From Fischerella sp. CENA71 (GTDB taxonomy: Bacteria > Cyanobacteriota > Cyanobacteriia > Cyanobacteriales > Nostocaceae), in contig JANBVI010000027.1 in the NCBI GenBank assembly GCA_024239075.1, positions 1 to 64,000 on the forward strand: a stretch of 64,000 bases of DNA. Reading direction: 5' to 3'. The position numbers were made by a program, and so were the translations under genes. The stretch's first letter is position 1. Each line of letters opens with the position of its first letter. The notes below the pieces were generated by a model that was not told where the DNA came from, made no database searches, and saw only the letters and a list, made by a program, of their open reading frames with translations. Shown here piece after piece: positions 53,038-61,891 of the stretch.

Positions 53038-54318
53038 ATGACAAATTTAATCGAACAAAATTTTTCTACCCATCCTCAAGATAATGCTGAGGTAGTAATT
53101 TCAGTCGAAAATGTTTCTAAAAAATTTTGTAGAAACTTAAAAAAATCTTTGTTATATGGTGTTCAAGATATCACCACAGAATTGTTTGGTGTAAATCGAA
53201 AAAGTGATTTCTTAAGACCAAAAGAATTTTGGGCGCTCAAGGATGTTAGCTTTCAACTCCGTCGGGGAGAAGCGCTAGCATTAATCGGGTCAAATGGAGC
53301 TGGAAAAAGTACAATTTTACGGATTATTAGTGGCTTGATTAAACCTGATACTGGCAGAGTCAAAGTTAGAGGTAGAATTGCACCATTAATTGCTTTGGGA
53401 GCAGGGTTTAATCCGATTTTGACAGGGCGAGAAAATATTTATGCGAATATGTCAATCTTGGGTCTATCTACTAAAGAAATAGAAGAAAGATTTCAGGATG
53501 TCATAGACTTTGCTGAAATTGCTGATGCCATTGACGCACCTGTCCAAACTTATAGTTCTGGGATGGCTGCACGACTAGGATTTGCTTGTGCTGTGCATAT
53601 CGAACCAGATATTTTACTAATTGATGAAGTCTTAGCTGTTGGTGATATCAAGTTTAGAATGAAATGCCACCGCAAACTGGCTAAACTTCGAGAAAATGGC
53701 ACTGCTTTTATCTTAGTTTCTCATAATCCCCCGGCTATTTTAAATGTCTGTACTTCGGCAGTTTATATATCAAAAGGTAAATTGATTTCTGCTGGCGATA
53801 TAGATACTGTTGTTCGTAAATATGAGGAAGACTTGTGTCTAGCTGGAACAGAAAAATCTACAGGTTACTTGGTTTTGCCAGAAAAATCTGAGAGTGAAAG
53901 TACAGGTATAGATATTACTTCTGTATATTTTAAAGATGATCAAGGAAATATTGTAGAAACACCTATAAGTGGTGCATCTGCTTCTCTGTGTGTAGAATGC
54001 AAAGCACATCGCAAAGTAACTAACGCTAATCTCTGTGTCACAATTACAGATATTGGTGGAGAAAACGGTAGAATCTTATATCTAACAGCAGCTAGCGACA
54101 ATAATTATTTAAAGGTTCTACCAGGTAAAAATGAATTACAAATGTGTATGCCTTTTTGTTGTTTGAATCCTGGTGTATACAATGCCAAAGTTTTTATCAA
54201 AGAAGGCGCTTACTCCTTTGATGCAGTTGAATCTTTTAGATTTACAGTCAAAGCAAATACGATTACCAATCAATCTTTGTTTTATCAACCCCGACAATGG
54301 AAAGTTGTAAACCAATAG
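53038..54318 (+). CDS. polysaccharide export ABC ATPase with Wzt-like C-terminal domain
   Basis: A 426-residue ATPase partner of the permease just upstream. Residues about 20-255 are the ABC domain: Walker A LIGSNGAGKST near 84-94, signature YSSGMAARLGFA near 173, Walker B DILLIDEVLAVGD near 195 and the His switch ILVSHNPPAI. Residues about 280-426 form an extra domain of beta-strand character. In Wzt proteins such a domain binds the polysaccharide's terminal modification and sets export specificity. The permease and ATPase are separated by 2 bp, so are surely co-translated. Confidence 0.94.
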   Translation: MTNLIEQNFSTHPQDNAEVVISVENVSKKFCRNLKKSLLYGVQDITTELFGVNRKSDFLRPKEFWALKDVSFQLRRGEALALIGSNGAGKSTILRIISGLIKPDTGRVKVRGRIAPLIALGAGFNPILTGRENIYANMSILGLSTKEIEERFQDVIDFAEIADAIDAPVQTYSSGMAARLGFACAVHIEPDILLIDEVLAVGDIKFRMKCHRKLAKLRENGTAFILVSHNPPAILNVCTSAVYISKGKLISAGDIDTVVRKYEEDLCLAGTEKSTGYLVLPEKSESESTGIDITSVYFKDDQGNIVETPISGASASLCVECKAHRKVTNANLCVTITDIGGENGRILYLTAASDNNYLKVLPGKNELQMCMPFCCLNPGVYNAKVFIKEGAYSFDAVESFRFTVKANTITNQSLFYQPRQWKVVNQ

Positions 54319-54324
54319 CGTTGT

Positions 54325-54356
54325 ACAGACGCGATTAATCGCGTCTGTACATAATC
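54325..54356. repeat. ACAGACGCGATTAATCGCGTCTGT palindrome
   Basis: A perfect inverted repeat, TGTACAGACGCGAT/ATCGCGTCTGTACA, begins 4 bp after the ABC ATPase stop. It belongs to the AGACG hairpin family and could end transcription of the exporter operon, although no T-tract follows. Confidence 0.65.
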
Positions 54357-54573
54357 TGTACAAGGCTACCACATAGACGCGTAAGCGGCTTCTCGTTCGC
54401 TGTCAGGCGTTCCCGCAGGGTAGAGTAGGACAGCTTACTAAATTAGACTTTATATGTTTTTTTGATGAAGTTATGAGTTAAGGAGAGCATTCCAATTTTT
54501 GAAAAATACCTGGCGATGTTCGCAATCGCAAGATTTTTAGCTCTAACTACGCAAAATCCTTAACTGAACCGTA

Positions 54574-54945
54574 TTGCTATTTATCCAAGTTGCTAGTTAT
54601 GCGAGCGCTTTCAGCCCTGATGGTAATTTCATCGCTACAGGTAGCTGGGATAATACCGTGCGATTGTGGGATAAAGATGGCAATCCCATGGGTAGACAGT
54701 TTCGCGAACATAGGAGTTGGATTAGTGCGATCAGATTTAGCCATGATGGTAAATCGATCATTAGTGGTAACGCAGATCAGACGATGCGAGCCTGGCAAGC
54801 TGGATATCAACAAGATTGGCTGAAAAAAGCTTGCAACCAATTGCAGAATCATTCTCTTTTCCGAAATCGCAAAGATACAATGCAAAAAGAAACCGCAGCA
54901 GCCATAGATACTTGCCAAAACAGTGCTTTGCTGAGGATGAATTGA
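54574..54945 (+). pseudogene. WD40 repeat protein, C-terminal fragment
   Basis: A 123-codon remnant. One and a half WD40 blades are clear: FSPDGNFIATGSWDNTVRLWD and then FSHDGKSIISGNADQTMRAW. The tail (DWLKKACNQLQNH..., IDTCQNSALL) resembles the C-terminus of long cyanobacterial WD40 proteins (usually WLxxACxRLxxHP and ACETCQ). At least the kinase-like or NACHT N-terminal part and most blades are missing. The 5' break lies at the end motif of the palindromic repeat (54551-54576), so the upstream part was probably lost or separated there. It has no good ribosome-binding site. Confidence 0.75.
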
Positions 54946-55193
54946 ATCGATGTTCTAGCAAAGTCTTTCAAGCAAAAATCTAAAATTCAAAAAAAGTTTA
55001 ATTTGGCACTTTAAAATAATTGCGCTTAAAATTTCAAACAGTGAAACTTTGTTTGGATAATTTTTACTTCGTTAATTTTAAGTATTTTTAGATTAAAAAT
55101 ACTAATAATATCTCATGACTCCGAAAAATACCTTGATTTATATGGTATTAATAATCTATTTATGATCATTTTACAACACACAGTCAAATAAAA

Positions 55194-56195
55194 ATGTCAA
55201 AACTTGTCTCAGTCATCATTCCTTGTTTTAATGCAGAAAAATGGTTAAAAGAAGCAATTGATAGCTGTCTACAACAGACCTACCCCAATCTCGAAATTCT
55301 AGTGATAAATGATGGTTCAACTGATAATTCTTTAGAAATTATCAAAACCTATGGCAATAGAATTATTTGGAAAAGCTTACCCCATCAAGGTGGAAACCAT
55401 GTCAGAAATTATGGATTTAATTTATCAAAAGGAGAATATATTCAGTACCTAGATGCAGACGACTATATCTTACCCGAAAAAATTGCCAGACAAGTCAATT
55501 TTTTAGAAACAACAGGAGCCGATGTTGTTTATGGTGATTGGAGATATAAACATCATTATGCAGATGGAACAAGTTTTTTAACGCCCATACAAATAGCCCA
55601 AGCACAAGCTGACATCCTGGAATCTTTACTCTCAAATTGGTGGACTGCTGTCGCCTCATTACTTTACAGAAGAAGCGCAGTCGAAAATAGCAATGGGTGG
55701 GATGAAAACTTATTAGCTGCACAAGATCGAGATTTCTTTTTATCAGTTGTTATGAGTGGTGCGAAAGTAGTATATCAACCAGGTTGCTATGCAGTTTATA
55801 GAAGATACGGCAATGTGACAGTTTCTACTGTTAGTAAATCTCGTTGGGTAGAATGCCAAAATTTAGTACTACAAAAAGCACAAAATAGACTATTGCAGTC
55901 AAATAAATTGAGCCTAAAATATCGTTATGCGTTAGCTTTATCTTACTTTGAATTGGCACGAGAATCATTGAAATTTGACTATTCAATGTACCCGCGATTT
56001 CTGGAAAAAACTTTAATTTTATCTCCCGATTTCAAGCATAAAAGTAAACACATAACATATAATTTAATGCAAAATTTTTTGGGATTTCGACACACAGAAA
56101 GAATATTCTTATTACTGTTGTCTATCAAAAGACTGATCAAGTCACTTAATCAATTTTTGATTAACACAAAAGAAAAATTCAGTGTAATATCATAA
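55194..56195 (+). CDS. glycosyltransferase family 2 protein
   Basis: A 333-residue GT-A enzyme: SVIIPCFNAEKWLKEAIDSC at the N-terminus, LEILVINDGSTDNS, the metal motif QYLDADDYILPEKI near residues 82-96 and a later acidic motif LAAQDRDFFLSVV near 180. The basic C-terminal helix-rich tail (IFLLLLSIKRLIKSLNQ) may touch the membrane. It is separated from the exporter genes by the WD40 remnant but runs in the same direction, so it probably belongs to the same locus. It is preceded by strongly AT-rich DNA. Confidence 0.92.
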   Translation: MSKLVSVIIPCFNAEKWLKEAIDSCLQQTYPNLEILVINDGSTDNSLEIIKTYGNRIIWKSLPHQGGNHVRNYGFNLSKGEYIQYLDADDYILPEKIARQVNFLETTGADVVYGDWRYKHHYADGTSFLTPIQIAQAQADILESLLSNWWTAVASLLYRRSAVENSNGWDENLLAAQDRDFFLSVVMSGAKVVYQPGCYAVYRRYGNVTVSTVSKSRWVECQNLVLQKAQNRLLQSNKLSLKYRYALALSYFELARESLKFDYSMYPRFLEKTLILSPDFKHKSKHITYNLMQNFLGFRHTERIFLLLLSIKRLIKSLNQFLINTKEKFSVIS

Positions 56196-56303
56196 TTAAC
56201 TAGATCGGCACGAAGAAAGCTAACTCGTAAAGATCGTCATTTATCATTTGTCATTAGTTCATGATGGCTAATTCTCGTTCTCATCTCGCATCTAGGAATA
56301 CAG

Positions 56304-56477
56304 ATGAATAGTTCAAAAGTTGTCGCAATTATTACAGGTGTCTTTTCCATTATTTTAGCGATCACCTACCTACTCCTCGTACAAATTATCGACTTTCGCG
56401 GTGAAATGAAACCGGCTCCCATCAGTGAAGCAGAACAGCCAGTATCGATAGTTACTCCCTTATATACAAACAGTTGA
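56304..56477 (+). CDS. small single-helix membrane protein
   Basis: A 57-residue ORF (ATG 56304, TGA 56475-56477). Residues about 5-29 form one strong membrane helix (KVVAIITGVFSIILAITYLL), followed by a short polar tail containing DFRGEMKPAPISEAEQP. I do not recognise a family. It is convergent with xseB, 27 bp from its stop. The clear hydrophobic-then-polar plan and sensible codon use support coding status. Confidence 0.55.
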   Translation: MNSSKVVAIITGVFSIILAITYLLLVQIIDFRGEMKPAPISEAEQPVSIVTPLYTNS

Positions 56478-56504
56478 TTGAAAACAAACTAATGCGATCG
56501 CTAA

Positions 56505-56744
56505 CTATTTATCATTCAAAGTTTCAATCAACAAATCTACTTGCTGTTGTCGCTGTTGTAAAAAGCTTTCGCACTCACCTAAATACTCAACAGCCTTAGC
56601 AAACTGCTCAAACACATCAGCCAAATCCAACTCACCCGACTCAATCCGAGCGATAATACCCTCAATCTCAGCAACCTTCGCCTCATAATTCCAAACTTCT
56701 ATTTCTACAGACTTAGAATTAGAAGAACTACTGCGCTTAACCAT
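56505..56744 (-). CDS. xseB: exodeoxyribonuclease VII small subunit
   Basis: A 79-residue helical protein, the small subunit of ExoVII, which with XseA degrades single-stranded DNA to short acid-soluble pieces. The core [20 protein letters not shown] followed by [20 protein letters not shown] is the standard XseB signature. Several small subunits coil around each large subunit. It lies 51 bp downstream of xseA in the same operon. Confidence 0.94.
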   Translation of the reverse strand: MVKRSSSSNSKSVEIEVWNYEAKVAEIEGIIARIESGELDLADVFEQFAKAVEYLGECESFLQQRQQQVDLLIETLNDK

Positions 56745-56795
56745 GCAAATCTCCGCGTCCTCTGCGCCTTAATTAGGAAACTCCCAAAAAATAAA

Positions 56796-58064
56796 TTACT
56801 CAAGTTTTTTACTCAAAGTGCTTCTTCCCCCCTTGTCCCCCACTTCCGTCACCCTAACTTTAACCTCACCCCGTCCCAACTGTATCACCAACTCTTGCCC
56901 CATAACTAAATCTGTTGCATTGCGAACAATCATTCCATTTTCTTGTCTCACCACCGCGTAACCACGCTGTAGTACAGCTTTTGGGTCAAGAGTTGTCAAC
57001 TTCTGTCGTAACATCTCCAAATGCTGAGTTGCTTGTTGTAGTTTACCAGATGTGATTTGCACTAATTTCTGACGTTGCCAAACCAGCATCCGCATCTGTT
57101 GGTGTACTTGCTTATCCAAGCGCAAACGCCGCAAACGTTCCCCCAATCCTTGCAGTTGATTTTCAGTTGTTGTTAACTTTTCCTGCACAACCTGCTCTAA
57201 ACTGACAACTCGCTGTTGATGCTGATTATATAGATCGGCTAGAGCCGGAACAACTCTTTCAGCCGCAGCAGTCGGAGTATGCACATTCTCATCTGCAACT
57301 AAATCCACCAAAGACTCATCCCTTTGATGTCCAATCCCTGTAATCACAGGAATAACACAATTAGCGACTGCTCGTACCACTCGCTCATCATTAAAACAAG
57401 CCAATTCCTCAACCGCACCCCCTCCCCGTGATAAAATTAACACCTCAGCCCGTCCATCACGTTCAACCCGTTCAATTGCTTTGACAATAGACTCTGGTGC
57501 TTGCTCACCCTGGACTGTGGCAGGAGAAAATAAAACATGTAAACCTGGATATCTGTGTTTGAGAGTCTTTTGGATATCACCCCAAGCAGCAGCAGTCGGT
57601 GAAGTGACAACAGCAATAGTTTGAGGATGAATTGGAAGCGATCGCTTCCTTTGTGGATCGAATAATCCTTCTGCTTCCAAGCGGTTTCGCAGTTGTTGAT
57701 AACGCAACGCCTGCAAACCCACACCAGCTGGTAAAGCTTGCCAAACAGAAAGCTGATATTCCCCCCGCCCTGGGTATACTCGGATACTGCCCAGAATAAT
57801 TAACTGCTCACCCACAGTCGGTATTTGCATCAGTTTAGGTAATTGCCCATTCCACACCACACATTTGATTGCAGCTCCATGATCGGGATCTTGCAGTGTA
57901 AAAAATAAACCACTACGATGATTGTTAGCACTAGAAACTTCTCCAATTACCCAAACTTGCCGCAATTGCTCATCTTGTTCTAGTAGCAAGCGAATGTAAT
58001 CAGTTAAACCAGCAACGGTAACAGCTGTATCAGGAATCACAACCTCAGTAAAATCAGCACTCAT
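56796..58064 (-). CDS. xseA: exodeoxyribonuclease VII large subunit
   Basis: A 422-residue nuclease subunit. The N-terminal OB-fold includes VWVIGEVSSANNHRSGLFFT (about 38-57), and the catalytic domain holds RGGGAVEELACFNDERVVRA (about 218-237) and GIGHQRDESLVDLVADENVHTPTAAAE in pieces around 247-273, followed by a long coiled coil (about 280-370). It acts in single-strand DNA degradation and mismatch repair. The final 15 residues (GDKGGRSTLSKKLE) are encoded by a CCCCTTGTCCCCCACTTCC-like repeat and may be a recent tail. xseB follows. Confidence 0.95.
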   Translation of the reverse strand: MSADFTEVVIPDTAVTVAGLTDYIRLLLEQDEQLRQVWVIGEVSSANNHRSGLFFTLQDPDHGAAIKCVVWNGQLPKLMQIPTVGEQLIILGSIRVYPGRGEYQLSVWQALPAGVGLQALRYQQLRNRLEAEGLFDPQRKRSLPIHPQTIAVVTSPTAAAWGDIQKTLKHRYPGLHVLFSPATVQGEQAPESIVKAIERVERDGRAEVLILSRGGGAVEELACFNDERVVRAVANCVIPVITGIGHQRDESLVDLVADENVHTPTAAAERVVPALADLYNQHQQRVVSLEQVVQEKLTTTENQLQGLGERLRRLRLDKQVHQQMRMLVWQRQKLVQITSGKLQQATQHLEMLRQKLTTLDPKAVLQRGYAVVRQENGMIVRNATDLVMGQELVIQLGRGEVKVRVTEVGDKGGRSTLSKKLE

Positions 58065-58315
58065 TCGATTTTGGATTTTGGATTTTGGATTTTGGATTTT
58101 GGATAATTTATTTTTTGGTTGTCTTGTAAATAAACGTAAAAATATGCCTATAGTAGCGCTTGACGAGGCGCATAACTAATACATACTGCATAATAACCAA
58201 AATAGAGTAGTTCGCACTATGTAGCGATTAGCCACAGAAAAATGTCAAAATAGTATATCTGTTCTATAAAACTTCCCAAGCAACACTCCCTAAATCGATA
58301 TATATAGAGGTAGGA
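58065..58315. repeat. xseA-recA divergent spacer with GATTTTGG run
   Basis: GATTTTGGATTTTGGATTTTGG continues from about 58072 to 58103 as five or so 8-bp units. The remaining 200 bp must carry the recA promoter. I looked for a cyanobacterial LexA box and found no convincing match. Confidence 0.6.
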
Positions 58316-59395
58316 ATGGCTGTTAACACTGACAATGCTGGCAAGCAAAAAGCGCTCAACATGGTACTCAACCAGATTGAGCGTACTTTTGGTAAAGGAA
58401 CAATCATGCGCTTGGGCGACGCCACCCGGATGCGGGTAGAAACCATCTCTAGTGGGGCGCTGACTTTAGATTTGGCCTTAGGCGGCGGTTTACCGAAAGG
58501 TCGAGTGATTGAAATATATGGGCCAGAAAGTTCTGGTAAAACAACATTAGCACTACACGCCGTTGCAGAAGTGCAAAAAAATGGTGGGATTGCTGCCTAT
58601 GTTGATGCTGAACATGCCCTAGATCCTACCTACGCCGCAGCTTTAGGTGTAGATACAGAAAACTTATTGGTTTCCCAACCAGATACAGGAGAATCAGCAT
58701 TAGAAATTGTTGATCAACTTGTTCGTTCAGCAGCAGTAGACATAGTCGTCATTGACTCGGTAGCAGCTCTAGTTCCTCGCGCAGAAATCGAAGGCGACAT
58801 GGGCGATGCTCACGTTGGTCTTCAGGCAAGATTGATGAGCCAAGCTCTCCGTAAAATCACTGGTAATATTGGTAAATCTGGCTGCACAGTCATTTTCCTC
58901 AACCAGTTACGACAAAAAATTGGTATCAGCTACGGAAACCCAGAAACTACAACTGGTGGTAATGCACTGAAATATTATGCTTCGGTACGCTTAGATATCC
59001 GCCGGATTCAAACCTTGAAAAAAGGAACCGAGGAATTTGGTAATCGCGTTAAAGTCAAAGTTGCTAAAAATAAAGTCGCGCCACCTTTTAGAATTGCAGA
59101 ATTTGACATCATTTTTGGTAGAGGTATTTCTACCTTGGGTTGTCTTGTGGATTTGGCAGAAGAAACTGGTGTCATCAACCGTAAGGGAGCATGGTATAGC
59201 TACAATGGCGACAATATTTCCCAAGGTCGAGATAACGCCATTAAGTACTTAGAAGAAAAAACCGAATTTGCTGAACAAATTAAGCAGCTAGTAAGAGAAA
59301 AACTAGAAAAAGGAGCTGTTGTTTCCGCTAACTCTGTTAGCAAAACAAACGAGGACGAAGATGAAGATATGGATGATGTTTCTGAAGAGGAATAG
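58316..59395 (+). CDS. recA: recombinase RecA
   Basis: A 359-residue recombinase that forms filaments on single-stranded DNA for homologous recombination and SOS induction. Walker A GPESSGKT lies at residues 69-76, Walker [11 protein letters not shown] near 143-152, loop L2 and the [20 protein letters not shown] region near 196-215. The C-terminus is acidic ([15 protein letters not shown]), as in most RecA proteins. Length is standard. It is divergent from xseA, and so neighbours another DNA repair gene. Confidence 0.98.
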   Translation: MAVNTDNAGKQKALNMVLNQIERTFGKGTIMRLGDATRMRVETISSGALTLDLALGGGLPKGRVIEIYGPESSGKTTLALHAVAEVQKNGGIAAYVDAEHALDPTYAAALGVDTENLLVSQPDTGESALEIVDQLVRSAAVDIVVIDSVAALVPRAEIEGDMGDAHVGLQARLMSQALRKITGNIGKSGCTVIFLNQLRQKIGISYGNPETTTGGNALKYYASVRLDIRRIQTLKKGTEEFGNRVKVKVAKNKVAPPFRIAEFDIIFGRGISTLGCLVDLAEETGVINRKGAWYSYNGDNISQGRDNAIKYLEEKTEFAEQIKQLVREKLEKGAVVSANSVSKTNEDEDEDMDDVSEEE

Positions 59396-59413
59396 TATTT
59401 GTTGTTGATTTAG

Positions 59414-59476
59414 TTAGTTGTAGAGACGTGACAATAGTGCTGTCGCGCATGGCTTTGCTAAGGCACGTCTCTACGC
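59414..59476. repeat. GTAGAGACGTG hairpin repeat after recA
   Basis: GTTGTAGAGACGTGACAATAG...AAGGCACGTCTCTACGC forms an inverted repeat (GTAGAGACGTG/CACGTCTCTAC) with a 40-nt loop. It is a longer relative of the elements at 28541 and 45458. Confidence 0.65.
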
Positions 59477-59510
59477 TTCAGCCCTGGTAAAATAAATCAA
59501 GTTATTTGCT

Positions 59511-60155
59511 TTGTTTACTGAATTGGAACATCTCGACCCCAAACAATACGGATTAGCGTTTCACACTACAACCCCTGAATTGGGTTTGGCAATTAGTAAC
59601 TTTGCTGGAGATGCGCGTTCTGCTGTCTGGAATTTGGAACGTGAATTATCCAGTCTTATGCATCAATACTTAATCGAATTTATTAAACCCCAAACTTGGG
59701 TAGACTTGGGCTTTATTGCTGTAGCTAAGGGACCAGGTGGTTTTACTGGCACTCGGATTGGGGTGGTTGCTGCTAGGACTTTAGGGCAACAGTTAGAAAT
59801 TCCTGTATTTGCTATCTCCACATTAGCAGCAGTAGCTCTGTCACAAGCAAACAAAAGTGTGATTGCTGTACAAATGCCGGCACAAAGGGGTCAAATTTTT
59901 GCTGCTATTTATCAACTTGCACCTAATGGCTTGGGACTACAAGCCTTATTACCAGATACTGTATTCACACCAGAAGCATGGCAGAAAAAGTTAGCAACCT
60001 GGAATAGTGATTATCAGCTAGTTGAAGCAAAATCAGAATTAGCTGCAACAGTGACAAGCATTTTGCAGCTAGCTTATTGGGAATGGCAAGCAGGAAAACA
60101 CCTTCATTGGTCAGAAGCACTTCCATTCTACGGACAGCATCCAGTCGAAGTGTAG
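59511..60155 (+). CDS. tsaB: tRNA threonylcarbamoyladenosine biosynthesis protein TsaB
   Basis: A 214-residue ASKHA-fold protein. TsaB scaffolds TsaD in making t6A37 of ANN-decoding tRNAs. The N-terminal phosphate-loop-like strand is LAFHTTTPELGLAISNF, and the characteristic GPGGFTGTRIGVVAARTLG lies near residues 76-94, with ISTLAAVA following. The start is TTG at 59511 (FTELEHLDPKQYG); no ATG lies in a suitable place. It follows recA by 115 bp on the same strand, across a palindromic repeat. Confidence 0.92.
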   Translation: MFTELEHLDPKQYGLAFHTTTPELGLAISNFAGDARSAVWNLERELSSLMHQYLIEFIKPQTWVDLGFIAVAKGPGGFTGTRIGVVAARTLGQQLEIPVFAISTLAAVALSQANKSVIAVQMPAQRGQIFAAIYQLAPNGLGLQALLPDTVFTPEAWQKKLATWNSDYQLVEAKSELAATVTSILQLAYWEWQAGKHLHWSEALPFYGQHPVEV

Positions 60156-60300
60156 ATAAATATAATTATTTTGAGCGATCGCGCAGAAATATTCTCAGCG
60201 ATCGCAAAGGCAGATTTTTGAATCAGCTGGAAAAGATAAAGAGCGTCCCCTATTCTTCATTAAGATAGTGATGTTAGATGTATCGCTGAAGTACCTGAAA

Positions 60301-60747
60301 CTATCCCCTATTTTTGATCAACATCACTTGCACTATTTCTGTAGCTATCTCACTGGAAATACCTAAAGCTTGGTATAAATCATTCAAAAAGTCTCGCTCT
60401 TCCTGAGAAACGACCCCATCAGTTAATACTAGGTCGGTGGCTACTGCAAAAGCCGCTTCCCGCAAATCATTTGGTAGAGAATTCTTAGCAGCATTAAATA
60501 AAAAGTCAATACCCTCGCCCTTCAAAATTCCCAGAAGTTTGTCAAACATTCTGATAATGACATCATTAGAATAACTTCTGAAAAGTTTCATGCGAGACAG
60601 AGTACATGAGATAGCACGCGCCTCCTCTTCAGAAAGATAACCGTCTGAGGCTGTTGCTGCCAAAGTAATAGCTGCAAATGCTTCTACTGGAGTCAATGCA
60701 TCTTGAACTTGGCTCTGTGCGCCGGACATTTTGTCGAATAAACCCAT
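60301..60747 (-). CDS. TerB-like (tellurite resistance) domain protein
   Basis: A 148-residue helical protein of the TerB/DjlA-N fold. Two repeated acidic helix motifs are visible: AAITLAATASDGYLSEEEAR (about 25-44) and VATDLVLTDGVVSQEERDFL (about 102-121), which in TerB proteins bind metal ions near the membrane. The real role in cyanobacteria is unknown; tellurite resistance is not implied. It is a single leftward gene, convergent with tsaB. Confidence 0.85.
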   Translation of the reverse strand: MGLFDKMSGAQSQVQDALTPVEAFAAITLAATASDGYLSEEEARAISCTLSRMKLFRSYSNDVIIRMFDKLLGILKGEGIDFLFNAAKNSLPNDLREAAFAVATDLVLTDGVVSQEERDFLNDLYQALGISSEIATEIVQVMLIKNRG

Positions 60748-60922
60748 TGTAGTTTGATCCTTTGCTCTGGTCTTAGTCTCTGTATAATTACTGAGTATTT
60801 CTCACAATTTAGGTGAAAAATGAAACTCTATGAGACTCTTGACCTTAGTGTTCCCAGGATTATTATCTAGTGAACACAGCGCTCAATGGTTTTCGACAAT
60901 AAGTTACATTTTTTGCTTGCAA

Positions 60923-61084
60923 TTAGCGGAACTGCCTGGTAGATACTTGGCGATCGCCTGTTTTTTCTATTGTTTCAATTACTGCCAAACCAATACCAGA
61001 ACCTGCAATCAGCAGACCTACCGATATCAAAAAGGCATTTACAAGCATGTGGAGCGCTTCATCAAAGAAAATGTAGGTGGTCAT
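60923..61084 (-). CDS. small membrane protein (53 residues)
   Basis: On the minus strand, ATG 61084 to TAA 60923-60925 encodes MTTYIFFDEALHMLVNAFLI, then a glycine-rich membrane helix (SVGLLIAGSGIGLAVIETI) and a polar tail ending VSTRQFR. A good AGAGAG ribosome-binding site lies 8 or so bases upstream. I do not recognise a family. The codon reading is clean, contains a HIP1 site in frame, and is more convincing than the 105-codon ORF on the other strand (60830-61147), which I reject. Confidence 0.55.
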   Translation of the reverse strand: MTTYIFFDEALHMLVNAFLISVGLLIAGSGIGLAVIETIEKTGDRQVSTRQFR

Positions 61085-61147
61085 AGCTTTGCTCTCTTTA
61101 ACTCTGTTGTGCTAGTACTATTTGTTTCTTCACAGCTTCATGGCTGA

Positions 61148-61891
61148 TTTTCGCTTTTTTATTTACCAGCATTTGCATCTTAACAAAACTTTAGGTCTTT
61201 AGCGAGATGCCTAGCGATTTTTCTTTTGAAAGATTTGAATAAATTTAGCTAATCTTTTCATGAAGCTACATGCTTATCAGTAAGTAAATGTACAAAATAC
61301 AACTTTCTATTTTACGTAAAATATTCTTGTAATTATCTAGTGCTTTTAATTACTATATTGAGTGATTAACATGATGAGTTTGGTTGCTAAAATTAAGAAT
61401 CTCAAAGCCCAGATCCCGGACTTCTTAAGAAGTAGGGGATCTTGTCTCCACAGCAAGCAAATAAGTGATCTTAACATCTGTTATCGTGAATTTGAGTCTT
61501 TTATCAGACACAGTAAAGATTAAAATTTTGATATTCGATAATTCTTTCAATTAGAAATAGCATATATTTTTTTACTTTTTAATTAAATAAAGACTACAAA
61601 AATATTTGTTGATACTGAAATTGTCTACAAAAACTTAATGTAGATGCAAAGCAACTTGGTGCAAGTCGCCAATGGGGAATTCCCCCTATTTCCTCTTAAA
61701 GCTACTTAACATAGAGAATTGGTATCAGGCAAATGCGTTACAAGCTTCTGGTATAGTCTACTACTGTGGCGCCACACTGCCTCGTTGTGAATCTCTTTAC
61801 TATAAGTAAGGAGAGCGTCAAATCTAGATAAGCTAACTTTGTCTGCTGAACTAGACTTAAATTTGTATATCATTTGTGTAGTAACAGGTTT
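61148..61891. other. spacer upstream of glyS with a palindromic repeat
   Basis: 744 bases. AGATCCCGGACTTCTT / AAGAAGTAGGGGATCT, a diverged copy of the 16-bp palindromic element at 31536-31568, lies at about 61409-61442. GGGGAATTCCCC is at about 61674-61685. The 65-codon minus-strand ORF at 61706-61903 overlaps the glyS start and has no support. The rest is AT-rich. Confidence 0.5.

Larger units (their letters stand above)
54319..55193. other. spacer with WD40 remnant and repeats
   Basis: 875 bases between the exporter and the last glycosyltransferase. Contents: the palindrome at 54325, a GCGTAAGCGGCTTCTCGTTC / GCTGTCAGGCGTTCCCGC repeat at about 54380-54420, an end motif of the palindromic element at about 54551-54576, the WD40 fragment (54574-54945) and very AT-rich sequence from 54950 to 55193. 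Confidence 0.5.

Noticed and set aside
58200-58315. LexA box upstream of recA
   Set aside because: TAGTTCGCACTATG near 58209 is the nearest candidate, but it does not fit the RGTACNNNDGTWCB consensus.
60830-61147. 105-codon plus-strand ORF
   Set aside because: Cys/Phe/Tyr-rich peptide without family features; the minus-strand 53-residue ORF in the same place is more gene-like.
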